A stretch of 21,204 nucleotides of DNA from Bacillota bacterium. Its GTDB lineage: Bacteria > Bacillota > GCA-003054495 > Carboxydocellales > JAJZTU01. Both the position numbers and the translations under genes were made by a program. How positions within the stretch are numbered: position 1 is the first letter of the stretch; every line of letters starts with the position of its first letter. The notes below the pieces were generated by a model. The model searched no databases and had not been told where the DNA came from. It worked only from the letters and a program-made list of their open reading frames with translations. Shown piece by piece: positions 14,248 through 21,204 of this stretch. The stretch covers positions 1 to 21,204 of the forward strand of contig JAJZTU010000020.1 of NCBI GenBank assembly GCA_021848765.1, in the 5' to 3' direction.

Positions 14248-15101
14248 GGTACGGGTATTATCCTGGCTGTTCTCTCCATTCTACGGCAGCTGAGTACGAG
14301 TATTCCACAAGGCAGGTTTGTGAAAAACTTGGCATTACCCTGGAGGAAATTCCTGATTGGAACTGCTGTGGAGCGAGTTCTGCCCACAGCACCAGCCATT
14401 TGGCCGGGGTGGCCATTCCGGCCCGGAATTTAGCTCTCGCCGAGGAAAAAGGCCTGGATGTGGTAGCACCTTGTGCAGCCTGTTACCAGAGACTGGTGAC
14501 AGCTGATTATGAAATGAAACACGATCCGGCCCTGAAGGCTAAAGTAGAACAGGTCATGGACAGAAAGTTCAACGGTACAATTGGCGTTAAATCCACTTTG
14601 GAGGCTGTAGTAGAGTCCGGCCTGGAAAAGATGACCAAAGCGCTGCAAAAGCCCCTTAAGGGTCTGAAGATTGCTTGTTATTATGGTTGCTATTTGGTCA
14701 AGCCACCTAAAATTGCCCACGTAGATGATCCGGAAAATCCGATGATTATGGATAACATTTTCCGGGCTCTGGGAGCCGAGACTGTTGACTGGCCGTATAA
14801 GACTGAGTGCTGTAGTGGTTCCCTGGTGCTTAGCAATACTGATATAACCTTGAAGTTGGCCCGGGATATCATGCAGATAGCTGCGGATTCCGGAGCTAAT
14901 TGTATCGCCACTCCCTGTCCCTTGTGCCAGCCCAACCTGGATATGCGCGTGGCTCAAGTGAACAAAAAGTACGGGACTAACTTTGATCTACCGATATTTT
15001 ATTTTACTGAATTAATGGCCTTGGCTTTTGGAGTACCTAAAGCTGATCTGAAGTTTAACAAACATTTTGTTGAGCCCACCAAGCTGCTGGCAGACCTTTA
15101 G
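14244..15101 (+). CDS. hdrB: Heterodisulfide reductase subunit B-like protein
   Basis: 285 residues with the two CCG-type motifs that bind the noncubane [4Fe-4S] clusters. The first is C9-x31-C41C42G with C77xxC80. The second is C149-x39-C189C190 with C225xxC228, where Ser follows the Cys pair in place of Gly. This is the disulfide-reducing subunit. The second cysteine set is complete, so a functional site is expected. The start overlaps hdrC by four bases and has GGAAGGTG upstream. A 72-base gap separates it from the preferred hdrA start. Confidence 0.94.
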   Translation: MRYGYYPGCSLHSTAAEYEYSTRQVCEKLGITLEEIPDWNCCGASSAHSTSHLAGVAIPARNLALAEEKGLDVVAPCAACYQRLVTADYEMKHDPALKAKVEQVMDRKFNGTIGVKSTLEAVVESGLEKMTKALQKPLKGLKIACYYGCYLVKPPKIAHVDDPENPMIMDNIFRALGAETVDWPYKTECCSGSLVLSNTDITLKLARDIMQIAADSGANCIATPCPLCQPNLDMRVAQVNKKYGTNFDLPIFYFTELMALAFGVPKADLKFNKHFVEPTKLLADL

Positions 15102-15173
15102 AAGGCTTGGCTTGATCATTAAAACTGCTGGACAGGTAGCAATACCTAAAACTTAAAATCAGGAGCGATGTGT

Positions 15174-17156
15174 ATGAAGAAGGTAGGCGTCTTTTTATGC
15201 CACTGTGGTACCAACATCGCCGGTGTGGTGGATATACCCAGATTGGCGGAAGAAGTTAAAAAGTTTCCTTTTGTGGCCCATGTTGAGGAAAACAAGTATT
15301 GCTGCTCCGAACCCGGACAGGATGCTATTATTAAGGCCATCAAGGAACAAAACCTGGACAGGGTAGTTGTTGCTTCCTGCTCCCCGCGGATGCACGAGGG
15401 CACCTTCCAAAAGGCCCTGCAAAAAGCAGGCCTTAACCCCTATATGTTTGAAATGGCCAATATGCGGGAGCACTGTTCCTGGGTCCATGCCAAACAACCT
15501 GAACTGGCTACTTTAAAGGCTATGGACCTGGTCCGTAAAGCAGTGGCTAAAGTTGCCAAAGTGGAGCCTTTATTTGAGGACTATATCTCCATCACCAAAA
15601 AGGCTTTGGTTATCGGCGGCGGGATTGCCGGTATCCAGACAGCCATTGACATTGCTGATGCCGGGCATCAGGTTATCCTGGTAGAAAGGGAGTCAACCAT
15701 CGGCGGGAAGATGGCCATGCTGGATAAAACCTTCCCCACTTTGGACTGCTCCGCCTGAATAAGCACGCCCAAGATGGTTGTTGCGGCGCAACATCCTAAC
15801 ATTACTCTCTATACCTATACTGAGGTGGAAGAAGTTAACGGTTATATCGGCAACTTCGAGGTAACCCTGCGCAAGAAAGCCCGTTATGTGGACATGAAGA
15901 AATGCACCGGCTGCGGTCTTTGTGAGACTAAATGTCCCACCAAGGTGGCCAGTGAGTATGACCTGGGAATTGGCAAGCGGCCTTGTATTTATAAGCCTTT
16001 CCCCCAGGCGGTACCTAATAAACCGGTAATTGACCCTGTAAACTGTAAAAAGCTGATTGACGGCAAGTGTGGCGTTTGTGCCAAGGTTTGTCCCACCGGG
16101 TCAGTAAATTACGAGGACAAAGATGAACTGGTAACCGAAAAGGTAGGGGCCATTGTCATGGCTACCGGCTTTGACCTCTTTGACTGGACCAAGACTTATG
16201 GAGAATATGGCTATGGCCAGTATCCCGATGTTATTACCGGCCTGCACTTTGAACGGATGCTTAATGCCTCCGGACCTACCGGCGGGAAGCTCAAGCGGCC
16301 TTCTGACGGTAAAATTCCTGAGACTGTTGTGTTCATCAAATGTGTAGGCTCCCGGGATGATACCAAGGGCCGTTCCTACTGCTCCAGGGCTTGCTGTATG
16401 TATACCGCAAAGCACGCAATGCAAGTGCTGGAGAAGATCCCCAACTCCCAGGCTTATGTCTTTTACATGGATGTCCGGACTCCGGGCAAGATGTATGAAG
16501 AATTTTACCAGAGAGCTCTGGACCAGGGCGCCCAATATCTCCGGGGCCGGGTCTCCAAGATTTTCCCTAAAGGTGACAAGTTGGTAGTCAGAGGGGAAGA
16601 TACCCTGGTAGGCCGCCAGGTAGAAGTAGAAGCAGATCTGGTGGTTCTGGCGACTGCGATGATCCCCAGTACCGGCTCAGATAAGATGGCTCAGATTGTG
16701 GGCTTCTCCACGGATAAAGACGGTTTCTATACCGAAGCACACCCCAAACTTCGTCCGGTGGAAACCAATACCGGGGGTGTATTCCTGGCCGGAGCCTGTC
16801 AGGGACCCAAGGACGTGCCTGATACGGTATCCCAGGCCAGTGCAGCTGCCGTCAAGGTAGTAGGACTGCTTTCCAAAGACCAGATGGCCACGAACCCGCG
16901 GATTTCCGCAATTAATGAGGCTATTTGCTCCGGTTGTCTGCACTGCAAAGCAGTATGTCCCTATAAAGCTATTGATGCCAAGACCGTCAGCGAACGGGCT
17001 CACGGTCAGGTAGTAGAACGTACTGTGGCCAGTGTTAATACAGGCCTGTGCCAGGGCTGCGGCGCTTGTACAGTGGCCTGCCGCTCAGGGGCTTTGAACC
17101 TGAAAGGCTTTACTAACCAACAGATGTTGGCGGAGGTGGATGCAGCATGTCAGTAG
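15174..17156 (+). CDS. hdrA: HdrA, selenocysteine-containing (UGA at 15756-15758 read as Sec)
   Basis: 660 residues if UGA is read through. The FAD-binding bifurcating subunit of HdrABC. Order: N-terminal HdrA domain (FLCHCGTN), GGGIAG dinucleotide motif near 147, Sec195 in DCSA-U-I.TPKM, ferredoxin cysteines from C244 and C299, more FAD-domain sequence, then two ferredoxin motifs from C585 and C626. The frame is the same on both sides of the UGA, and sequence after it continues the HdrA family with no gap. In the Cys-containing relatives this position is Cys. A SECIS-like hairpin follows at 15773-15795. The ATG at 15174 is preferred over 15168 because AGGAG at 15161 then has 8-base spacing. 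Sec-HdrA is known in methanococci. Alternative: a nonsense mutation, unlikely given a second such UGA in the next gene. Confidence 0.93.
15756..15758 (+). other. Selenocysteine codon in hdrA
   Basis: In-frame TGA between GCC (Ala) and ATA (Ile) at the conserved Cys position of the HdrA DCSAC motif. Confidence 0.9.
15773..15795 (+). promoter_or_regulatory. Candidate bacterial SECIS in hdrA
   Basis: GATG (15773-15776) pairs with CATC (15792-15795). After one bulged G, TTGT (15778-15781) pairs with GCAA (15788-15791). The six-base loop is TGCGGC with G at its second position. The loop starts 23 bases after the UGA, within the usual bacterial SECIS spacing. Confidence 0.7.
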
Positions 17157-17584
17157 AACAGGCTCAGGGTGCATGGGAACCTAAGATTGTAGGTTTCGCT
17201 TGCAACTGGTGTAGTTATGCCGGCGCGGACTCCGCTGGGGTCAGCCGGTTCCAATATCCCCCCAGCATCCGGGTTGTCCGGGTGCCCTGCTCAGGAAGGG
17301 TTAACCCCCAGTTTATTCTGCGGGCCTTCCAGAAGGGAGCAGACGGTGTGCTGGTGGCCGGCTGACACCCCGGTGACTGCCACTATGCTAGTGGCAATTA
17401 CTTCACGCGTCGCCGCTTCCTGGTAATGAAGCGTTTGCTGGAATATGTCGGCGTTGAGCCGGGTCGTTTCCATGCCCGTTGGATATCAGGGTCAGAAGGT
17501 CAAAAGTGGGCAGATACCATTAAGGACATCACGGAACAGGTCCGTGCATTAGGTCCCAATAAGAAGATGAGGGATGCAAGATGA
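17147..17584 (+). CDS. flxD: MvhD/FlxD-like [2Fe-2S] protein, selenocysteine-containing (UGA at 17363-17365)
   Basis: 145 residues if UGA is read as Sec73. MvhD-type subunits carry a [2Fe-2S] cluster and pass electrons from the hydrogenase or NADH module to HdrA. Visible are CNWCSYAGAD near the N-terminus, VPCSGR, and AG-U-HPGDCHYASGN, where relatives have Cys in place of U. Downstream sequence (RRRFLVMKRLLEYVGVEPGR) keeps the family pattern to the normal C-terminus. A hairpin of SECIS type follows the UGA. The start overlaps the hdrA stop by 10 bases and has GGAGGTGG 7 bases upstream. The stop overlaps the next ATG. Stopping at the UGA would give a 72-residue fragment lacking a cluster ligand. 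The methanococcal VhuD is a known Sec homologue. Confidence 0.93.
17363..17365 (+). other. Selenocysteine codon in flxD/mvhD
   Basis: In-frame TGA within GTG GCC GGC TGA CAC CCC GGT, the conserved GCHPGDCHY site of MvhD. Confidence 0.92.
17378..17396 (+). promoter_or_regulatory. Candidate bacterial SECIS in flxD/mvhD
   Basis: A perfect stem TGCCACTA (17378-17385) with TAGTGGCA (17389-17396). The apex is TGC, or ATGCT if the last pair opens, with a G in the loop. The apex lies 20 bases after the UGA. Confidence 0.75.
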
Positions 17585-18540
17585 AAAAAATAACTGAGGC
17601 GCTGAAAGCAGAGGCCCGGAAGCTATTGGAAAGTAACGCTGTGGACCTGGTTATTGCTTATGAGCAGGGCTCTGACCTGGTACACCTGACCCCCTTGTTT
17701 GCCAACACCCCGGAAAAGGTTGACCGGATCAGCTATAATCCTTTTGCTGTAAATAACCTGGGCAAGTATCTTCTGGACTATGCTCCCGGTGAGGCAAAAA
17801 TTGGTGTTGTGGTAAAAGGCTGTGATTCCCGGGCGCTTAACCGTCTGATTCAGGATAACTGTATTCCGCGGGAGCGCATTGTAGTGATAGCTGTCCCCTG
17901 CAGTGGGCAGCTGGACCCGGAGAAGGTCCTGGCTAAAGTAGACCCCAGAGCAGAGTTAATTGAGGTAATTGAACAAGGGGATAACTATGTCCTGAAAACC
18001 AGCGCCGGGGATGTGACTCTGAATAAAAAGGAATTTAGCCGCGAAAAGTGCCTCACCTGCGAGACTCCTGTACCCGTCCTCAGCGATATCACTGTTGGCG
18101 AGGTCAAGGGTGAGGGTAAGGCTAATGATTATGCTGCAGTGAAGCAGCTGGAAGCTCTATCCCCCGCTGAGAAGAACACTTTCTGGGAAAAGTATTTCAG
18201 CCGCTGCATCCGGTGCAATGCCTGCCGGAATGTCTGCTCGGCCTGCAACTGCCGGGAGTGTGTTTTCGATATGATGGAACCCTACTGGGTCAGCAAGAAG
18301 ACTTCCCTCAGCGACAATACCGTATTCCACCTGACCAGGGCTATGCACGTAGCCGGCCGGTGTGTGGACTGCGGCGAGTGTGACCGGGTATGCCCCATGG
18401 ACATCCCGTTGCGCAAACTTAACCAGAAGGTCCTCAAGGATGTTAAGGAGCTCTTCGGTTCGCCTACGCCGGGTTCATCTGCTGAGGCCGAAATTGCACT
18501 GGGCCGCTATAATCCGGACGATCCTGAAGAATTTATGTAA
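17581..18540 (+). CDS. flxC: FlxC-like multi-cluster 4Fe-4S protein (FrhB/HdrA-linked type)
   Basis: 319 residues. The N-terminal half has a region like F420-hydrogenase beta-type proteins (VVVKGCDSRALNRLIQ, VPCSGQL). C157xxC160 lies mid-protein. A dense cluster follows, C209xxC212xxC215xxxC219 with C222, C224 and C227, and then C261xxC264xxC267xxxC271P. It should carry at least two [4Fe-4S] clusters and link the flavoprotein FlxA to the MvhD-like subunit. ATG overlaps the previous stop (ATGA). The B/C lettering follows the published FlxABCD scheme by gene order and is less certain than the family call. It is cytoplasmic, with no membrane segment. Confidence 0.8.
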   Translation: MKKITEALKAEARKLLESNAVDLVIAYEQGSDLVHLTPLFANTPEKVDRISYNPFAVNNLGKYLLDYAPGEAKIGVVVKGCDSRALNRLIQDNCIPRERIVVIAVPCSGQLDPEKVLAKVDPRAELIEVIEQGDNYVLKTSAGDVTLNKKEFSREKCLTCETPVPVLSDITVGEVKGEGKANDYAAVKQLEALSPAEKNTFWEKYFSRCIRCNACRNVCSACNCRECVFDMMEPYWVSKKTSLSDNTVFHLTRAMHVAGRCVDCGECDRVCPMDIPLRKLNQKVLKDVKELFGSPTPGSSAEAEIALGRYNPDDPEEFM

Positions 18541-18555
18541 GGGGAGGTGGCAATG

Positions 18556-19572
18556 ATGAATAAAATAATCAAAAAAGACCAACTCGCTGCCGTATTGGAC
18601 AGTATTGCCGCCAAGTACCAGCTCATTGCCCCTGTGCAGGATGAGTCCACCGTTCTTTTCAAACCCGGTGTGGCCGGTAAGGACGTGGTTCTTGATGCGG
18701 TTAACTCTACAGTTTCTCCCAAGGGAGCTTTCTTCCCCCAGTGGGAGACCATGTACATTTATAACACTGCGGAAGCAGATTTCGCTATTAAATACCCGGA
18801 GGAAGGACCCGACAGGGTTCTGTTTGGGATTCGTCCCTGTGACATGATGGCTCTTCTCCATATTGACCCTGTTTTCATAGGCAGCAAATTCGGAGACTAT
18901 TACTATGAGACCAAGCGCAACAAGACCACCATTATCGGAGTCAGCTGCGCCAAGGTAGCCCATACCTGTTTCTGTAGCACCTTTGGCGGATCTCCCACCG
19001 GCAACAAGGGTGCAGATATCATGTTCTACGATTTGGGAGATAAATATGCCGTTGAGGTTATTACCGATAAAGGGAAAGCCGTAGCTGACCTGTTCAGCAA
19101 GTTTCTGGTTGATGATACCGGGGCACCGGCTGAAGTAGAAGCCAAGGCTAAGGAACTGGCGTCCTTACTTAAGCCTGTGGATGTAACCGGAGTTAAGGAG
19201 ATTATGGATGGGGCATTTGAGAATCCCTACTGGAAAGAGTTATCCAGAAAGTGTCTCAACTGCGGCGTATGTACCTTTATCTGTCCCACCTGCCACTGCT
19301 TCGACGTGGTAGACGAGGCATACATGTGTGACGGCCAGCGTGTCCGCTGCTGGGATACCTGTATGGCCAAAGACTTCAATTTGGCTGCCGGCGGCCACAA
19401 CACAAGACCCACCAAGCTGGAGAAGGTACGCAACCGCTTCATGCACAAGTTGAAGTACCACCTGGACCGCTATAACCTGGCCGGTTGCGTAGGCTGCGGC
19501 CGCTGCAGCCAGAAGTGCCCGGTTAACCTGGATATCACCCAGGTAATTTCCGATGTAAAGGCGGTGAAGTAG
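18556..19572 (+). CDS. flxB: FlxB-like 4Fe-4S protein (AsrA/sulfhydrogenase beta family)
   Basis: About 338 residues. The family is that of anaerobic sulfite reductase subunit A and the sulfhydrogenase beta subunit. Visible are FGIRPCDMMAL and CAKVAHTCFCSTFG, then C233xxC236xxC239xxxC243 with C246 and C248 (CHCFD), and a final C311xxC314xxC317xxxC321P. Such proteins carry electrons between an FAD/NAD(P) subunit (here FlxA, next gene) and the rest of the complex. GGGGAGGTGG sits at 18541-18550. ATG 18556 gives 8-base spacing from GGAGG, while ATG 18553 or GTG 18547 are possible. Only 15 bases separate it from flxC. Confidence 0.85.
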   Translation: MNKIIKKDQLAAVLDSIAAKYQLIAPVQDESTVLFKPGVAGKDVVLDAVNSTVSPKGAFFPQWETMYIYNTAEADFAIKYPEEGPDRVLFGIRPCDMMALLHIDPVFIGSKFGDYYYETKRNKTTIIGVSCAKVAHTCFCSTFGGSPTGNKGADIMFYDLGDKYAVEVITDKGKAVADLFSKFLVDDTGAPAEVEAKAKELASLLKPVDVTGVKEIMDGAFENPYWKELSRKCLNCGVCTFICPTCHCFDVVDEAYMCDGQRVRCWDTCMAKDFNLAAGGHNTRPTKLEKVRNRFMHKLKYHLDRYNLAGCVGCGRCSQKCPVNLDITQVISDVKAVK

Positions 19573-19573
19573 G

Positions 19574-20425
19574 ATGTGCAAGTGTGCTGCAGAAAACCCC
19601 ATGCTGGCCTACCCCGCTACCATTACCAAAATTATTGAGGAAACTCCTGATGTCAAGACCTTTCAGATGGTTTTCGATGACCCTCAGATTCAGGAAAACT
19701 TCGGTAATCAGCCGGGGCAGGTAACCATGATTTCACTGCTGGGCCATGGAGAAATTACCATCTCCATCACCAGTTCGCCTACCCGTAAAGGGATGCTGGA
19801 GTTCAGTATCAAGAAGGTTGGCCGGGTAACTGAAATAGTCCACCAGCTGGAAGTGGGCGCGAAGGTCGGTATCCGCGGCCCTTACGGCAATAACTTCCCT
19901 TATGAGTCCATGAAGGGTAAGGACTTGCTGATTATCGGCGGTGGCATTGGGCTGGCCCCGGTACGGTCTTTGATTGATTTTGTGTTAGCTGATGAGAACC
20001 GGGCTGATTATGGCCATGTGGATATCCTTTACGGCGCCCGTTCCAAGGCTGACCTGTGCTTCAAGTACGACCTCTTTGATACTTGGCCTAAAAAGAAGGA
20101 TACCAGTGTTTACGTAACCATTGACAGGCCTGAAGAAGGCTGGGACGGCAAGGTTGCTTTCGTTCCGGCTTACCTGGAGGAGCTTAATCCCTCTCCTGCC
20201 AATAAGATTGCGGTTACTTGCGGGCCGCCCATTATGATTAAGTTTGTGCTGCAGACTTTGGCCAAGCTGGGTTGGCAGGATGAGCAGATTATCACCACCC
20301 TGGAAGGCAGGATGAAGTGCTGCATTGGCAAGTGCGGACGCTGCAACGTAGGGGATAAGTTTATCTGTTTGGATGGACCGGTGTTTAACCTGGCCCAGAT
20401 TAAGCAGATGCCTGATGAGTTTTAA
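19574..20425 (+). CDS. flxA: FlxA-like FAD/NAD(P)-binding oxidoreductase
   Basis: 283 residues of the ferredoxin-NADP reductase-like class (AsrB/PyrK/sulfhydrogenase gamma). The N-terminal FAD barrel includes ITSSPT (about 63-68). The NAD(P) domain begins with LLIIGGGIGLAPVRS (about 114-128), and TCGPP follows. A C-terminal [2Fe-2S] motif C249/C250, C254, C257, C265 resembles PyrK. It is the likely NADH entry point of the complex. The start is two bases after the flxB stop. It is the last gene of the operon; a strong terminator begins 20 bases later. Confidence 0.9.
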   Translation: MCKCAAENPMLAYPATITKIIEETPDVKTFQMVFDDPQIQENFGNQPGQVTMISLLGHGEITISITSSPTRKGMLEFSIKKVGRVTEIVHQLEVGAKVGIRGPYGNNFPYESMKGKDLLIIGGGIGLAPVRSLIDFVLADENRADYGHVDILYGARSKADLCFKYDLFDTWPKKKDTSVYVTIDRPEEGWDGKVAFVPAYLEELNPSPANKIAVTCGPPIMIKFVLQTLAKLGWQDEQIITTLEGRMKCCIGKCGRCNVGDKFICLDGPVFNLAQIKQMPDEF

Positions 20426-20444
20426 GAAGGTGACGAGGATTTCG

Positions 20445-20474
20445 AGGCTGCTGACTTTGTCGGCAGCCTTTTTT
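20445..20474 (+). terminator. Rho-independent terminator of the hdr-flx operon
   Basis: An 11-bp stem AGGCTGCTGAC/GTCGGCAGCCT (one G·T) with a TTT loop runs into six T. Confidence 0.92.
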
Positions 20475-20502
20475 CGTGTAATACGCTGTCCTGAAGCCCT
20501 TT

Positions 20503-21154
20503 TGCTTCCGGGTCGGGAGGAGGTGGGGTATTCCTCCGCCCCGGCTCCGCAATTTCAGAGTGTGCCGGGCCAACTCCCGGTGTGCTATCAACAGAGAAGT
20601 TAGCCAAGTTTACGCCCGTCTTGGGTAGCATGCATGCTCTGACGGGCTATCTTCTAATTCCAATGCTCCGCCTCCCGGAGGAACACCCCACCCCCTCCTG
20701 CTTCCAGGTCGCTTAGCCGTGCTGGGTTTCATGCGTCGCAGATGCGGCACCGGCCAAAGGAGCTAGCTTAAAAAGCCCGCAAGCTTAACCTAGGGAGGGG
20801 CTACCTGCCGGTTAAGGAACTCATGGCTTGTGCCTTAGCAGGTCTTAGCGCAGGTACGCAGCAGAATTGCCCCGGCCGGCACGGACACCGGCCGCCTCGC
20901 CGGGTGCATGGACGCACCATCGGCGAGGTTTGGGCAATTCTGCTAGCGTACCAAAGCTTAGACCTGCTTAGACACGGAGCTAAGAGTTCCGGACCGGCAG
21001 GTAGCCCCGACCGGAGAATTGGTTGCGTATTAACCAGCAGATAGGCAAAATACCAAGGTGACCCGCTTCTAACCCGGCGCATAAACTGGTAAGTGAATAC
21101 TTATGAAAGCGGGTAATCATCATGAAAAACTTCCTCACCCGGCCTTGTCAGTAT
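20503..21154 (+). ncRNA. Candidate large structured non-coding RNA (OLE-like class to be tested)
   Basis: About 650 nt with no credible protein frame and nested complementary segments. Helices seen: 20516-20538 with 20676-20698 (21 of 23 pairs); 20540-20545 with 20564-20569; 20614-20620 with 20641-20647; 20797-20812 with 20993-21008 (16 of 16); 20816-20822 with 20984-20990; 20825-20831 with 20973-20980; 20835-20873 with 20932-20970 (about 32 pairs with small internal loops). At the tip are two hairpins, 20874-20893 and 20895-20928. The 3' part has 21020-21036, 21061-21068 with 21107-21114 (8 of 8), and 21050-21058 with 21143-21154. Size, GC-rich ornate fold and an anaerobic spore-forming host fit OLE RNA, but I cannot match its consensus from memory. 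No OLE-associated membrane protein gene is visible. Strand is assumed; ends are approximate. Confidence 0.6.
20516..20698. repeat. 183-bp segment with 23-bp terminal inverted repeats
   Basis: The ends 20516-20538 and 20676-20698 are inverted repeats matching at 21 of 23 positions. They are flanked directly outside by the 13-base direct repeats TGCTTCCGGGTCG (20503-20515) and TGCTTCCAGGTCG (20699-20711), 12 of 13 identical. The layout resembles a non-coding miniature element with target duplication, or a helix of the surrounding RNA. Confidence 0.45.
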
Positions 21155-21204
21155 CAGGCGGGGCCATTTTGCTTTCCCCGTGATGAAGGGCGGCACAAAT
21201 ACCT

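Noticed and set aside
14430..14957. 175-codon minus-strand frame inside hdrB
   Set aside because: It is antisense to conserved HdrB cysteine motifs and has no start signal.
15756..15758. Reading the hdrA UGA as a nonsense mutation or sequencing error
   Set aside because: The frame is intact, the site is the conserved Cys, a SECIS-like hairpin follows, and the adjacent gene shows the same arrangement.
16101..16535. 144-codon minus-strand frame inside hdrA
   Set aside because: It lies wholly within the motif-rich hdrA coding sequence, has no ribosome site and shows no family signature; it is a shadow.
20801..21082. Overlapping frames on both strands (minus 20801-21082, plus 20823-21044)
   Set aside because: Composition is dominated by Arg, Pro, Gly and Cys from GC-rich inverted repeats. 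There is no ribosome site and no domain; the structure suggests RNA.
21122..21204. ATG-initiated frame running off the right edge, considered as a gene downstream of the RNA
   Set aside because: There is no clear ribosome site, the peptide is not membrane-like as OapA would be, and the bases also pair with 21050-21061. The window ends too soon to decide.
20475..21204. RNase P RNA, tmRNA or group II intron as explanation for the structured region
   Set aside because: I see no RNase P core sequences, no tmRNA tRNA-like ends and no group II domain V or intron-encoded protein.
1..21204. CRISPR arrays, tRNA genes and transposase genes
   Set aside because: No regularly spaced repeats, no tRNA-like T-arm/acceptor sets and no transposase-like frames were found by eye on either strand.

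Overview
The window reads as the chromosome of an anaerobic, spore-forming Firmicute, most like the Peptococcaceae/Desulfotomaculum-Pelotomaculum group. This rests on strong GGAGG-type ribosome binding sites, a SpoVM-like sporulation peptide, a Cys4 zinc-type adenylate kinase, AcuB/AcuC, Spo0A-box-like sites and an HdrABC-Flx electron-transfer cluster. It is inference from gene content; there is no rRNA here. Nearly all genes are on the + strand. The one supported minus-strand gene is a small zinc-ribbon protein at 2071-2394.

Layout. 1-91 is the tail of an unidentified gene. 138-1944 holds a CBS-ACT protein (AcuB-like) overlapping an AcuC-type deacetylase, closed by a hairpin that can act in both directions. 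2071-3297 is a divergent pair: a zinc-ribbon protein (-) and a CxxCxxCC (YkgJ-type) protein (+). 3413-6581 holds adenylate kinase and a membrane-anchored NERD nuclease-like/Ser-Thr kinase fusion. 6700-8630 holds an IDEAL-like small protein, a group-III-type phosphofructokinase and a DUF3343 (Se/S carrier-like) protein. 8707-13228 holds a DinG helicase with an exonuclease domain and Fe-S cysteines, phosphatidylserine synthase, a Cys-containing hypothetical protein and a degenerate PlsY-like membrane protein. 13281-13346 encodes a 21-residue SpoVM homologue.

13672-20425 is the centrepiece: hdrC-hdrB-hdrA-flxD(mvhD)-flxC-flxB-flxA, tightly packed and ended by a strong terminator. Both hdrA and the mvhD-like gene are interrupted by one in-frame UGA exactly where the families carry a conserved Cys (DCSA-[U]-I.TPKM in HdrA; AG-[U]-HPGDCHY in MvhD). 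A hairpin of bacterial SECIS geometry follows each UGA. I read both as intact selenoproteins. A conventional gene caller would split or truncate them. The products should form a cytoplasmic NADH-linked flavin-based electron-bifurcating complex that couples NADH, ferredoxin and a disulfide/thiol pair. The two Sec residues lie in the neighbouring subunits that pass electrons between the Flx and Hdr halves.

20475-21204 has no convincing protein gene. It holds about 650 nt of dense nested inverted repeats, including a 16-bp perfect helix closing a 212-nt rod with a branched tip, and a 21/23-bp long-range helix. This looks like a large ornate non-coding RNA; OLE-class RNA is the known family I would test first. 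Part of it (20516-20698) also looks like a small element with 23-bp terminal inverted repeats flanked by 13-bp direct repeats.
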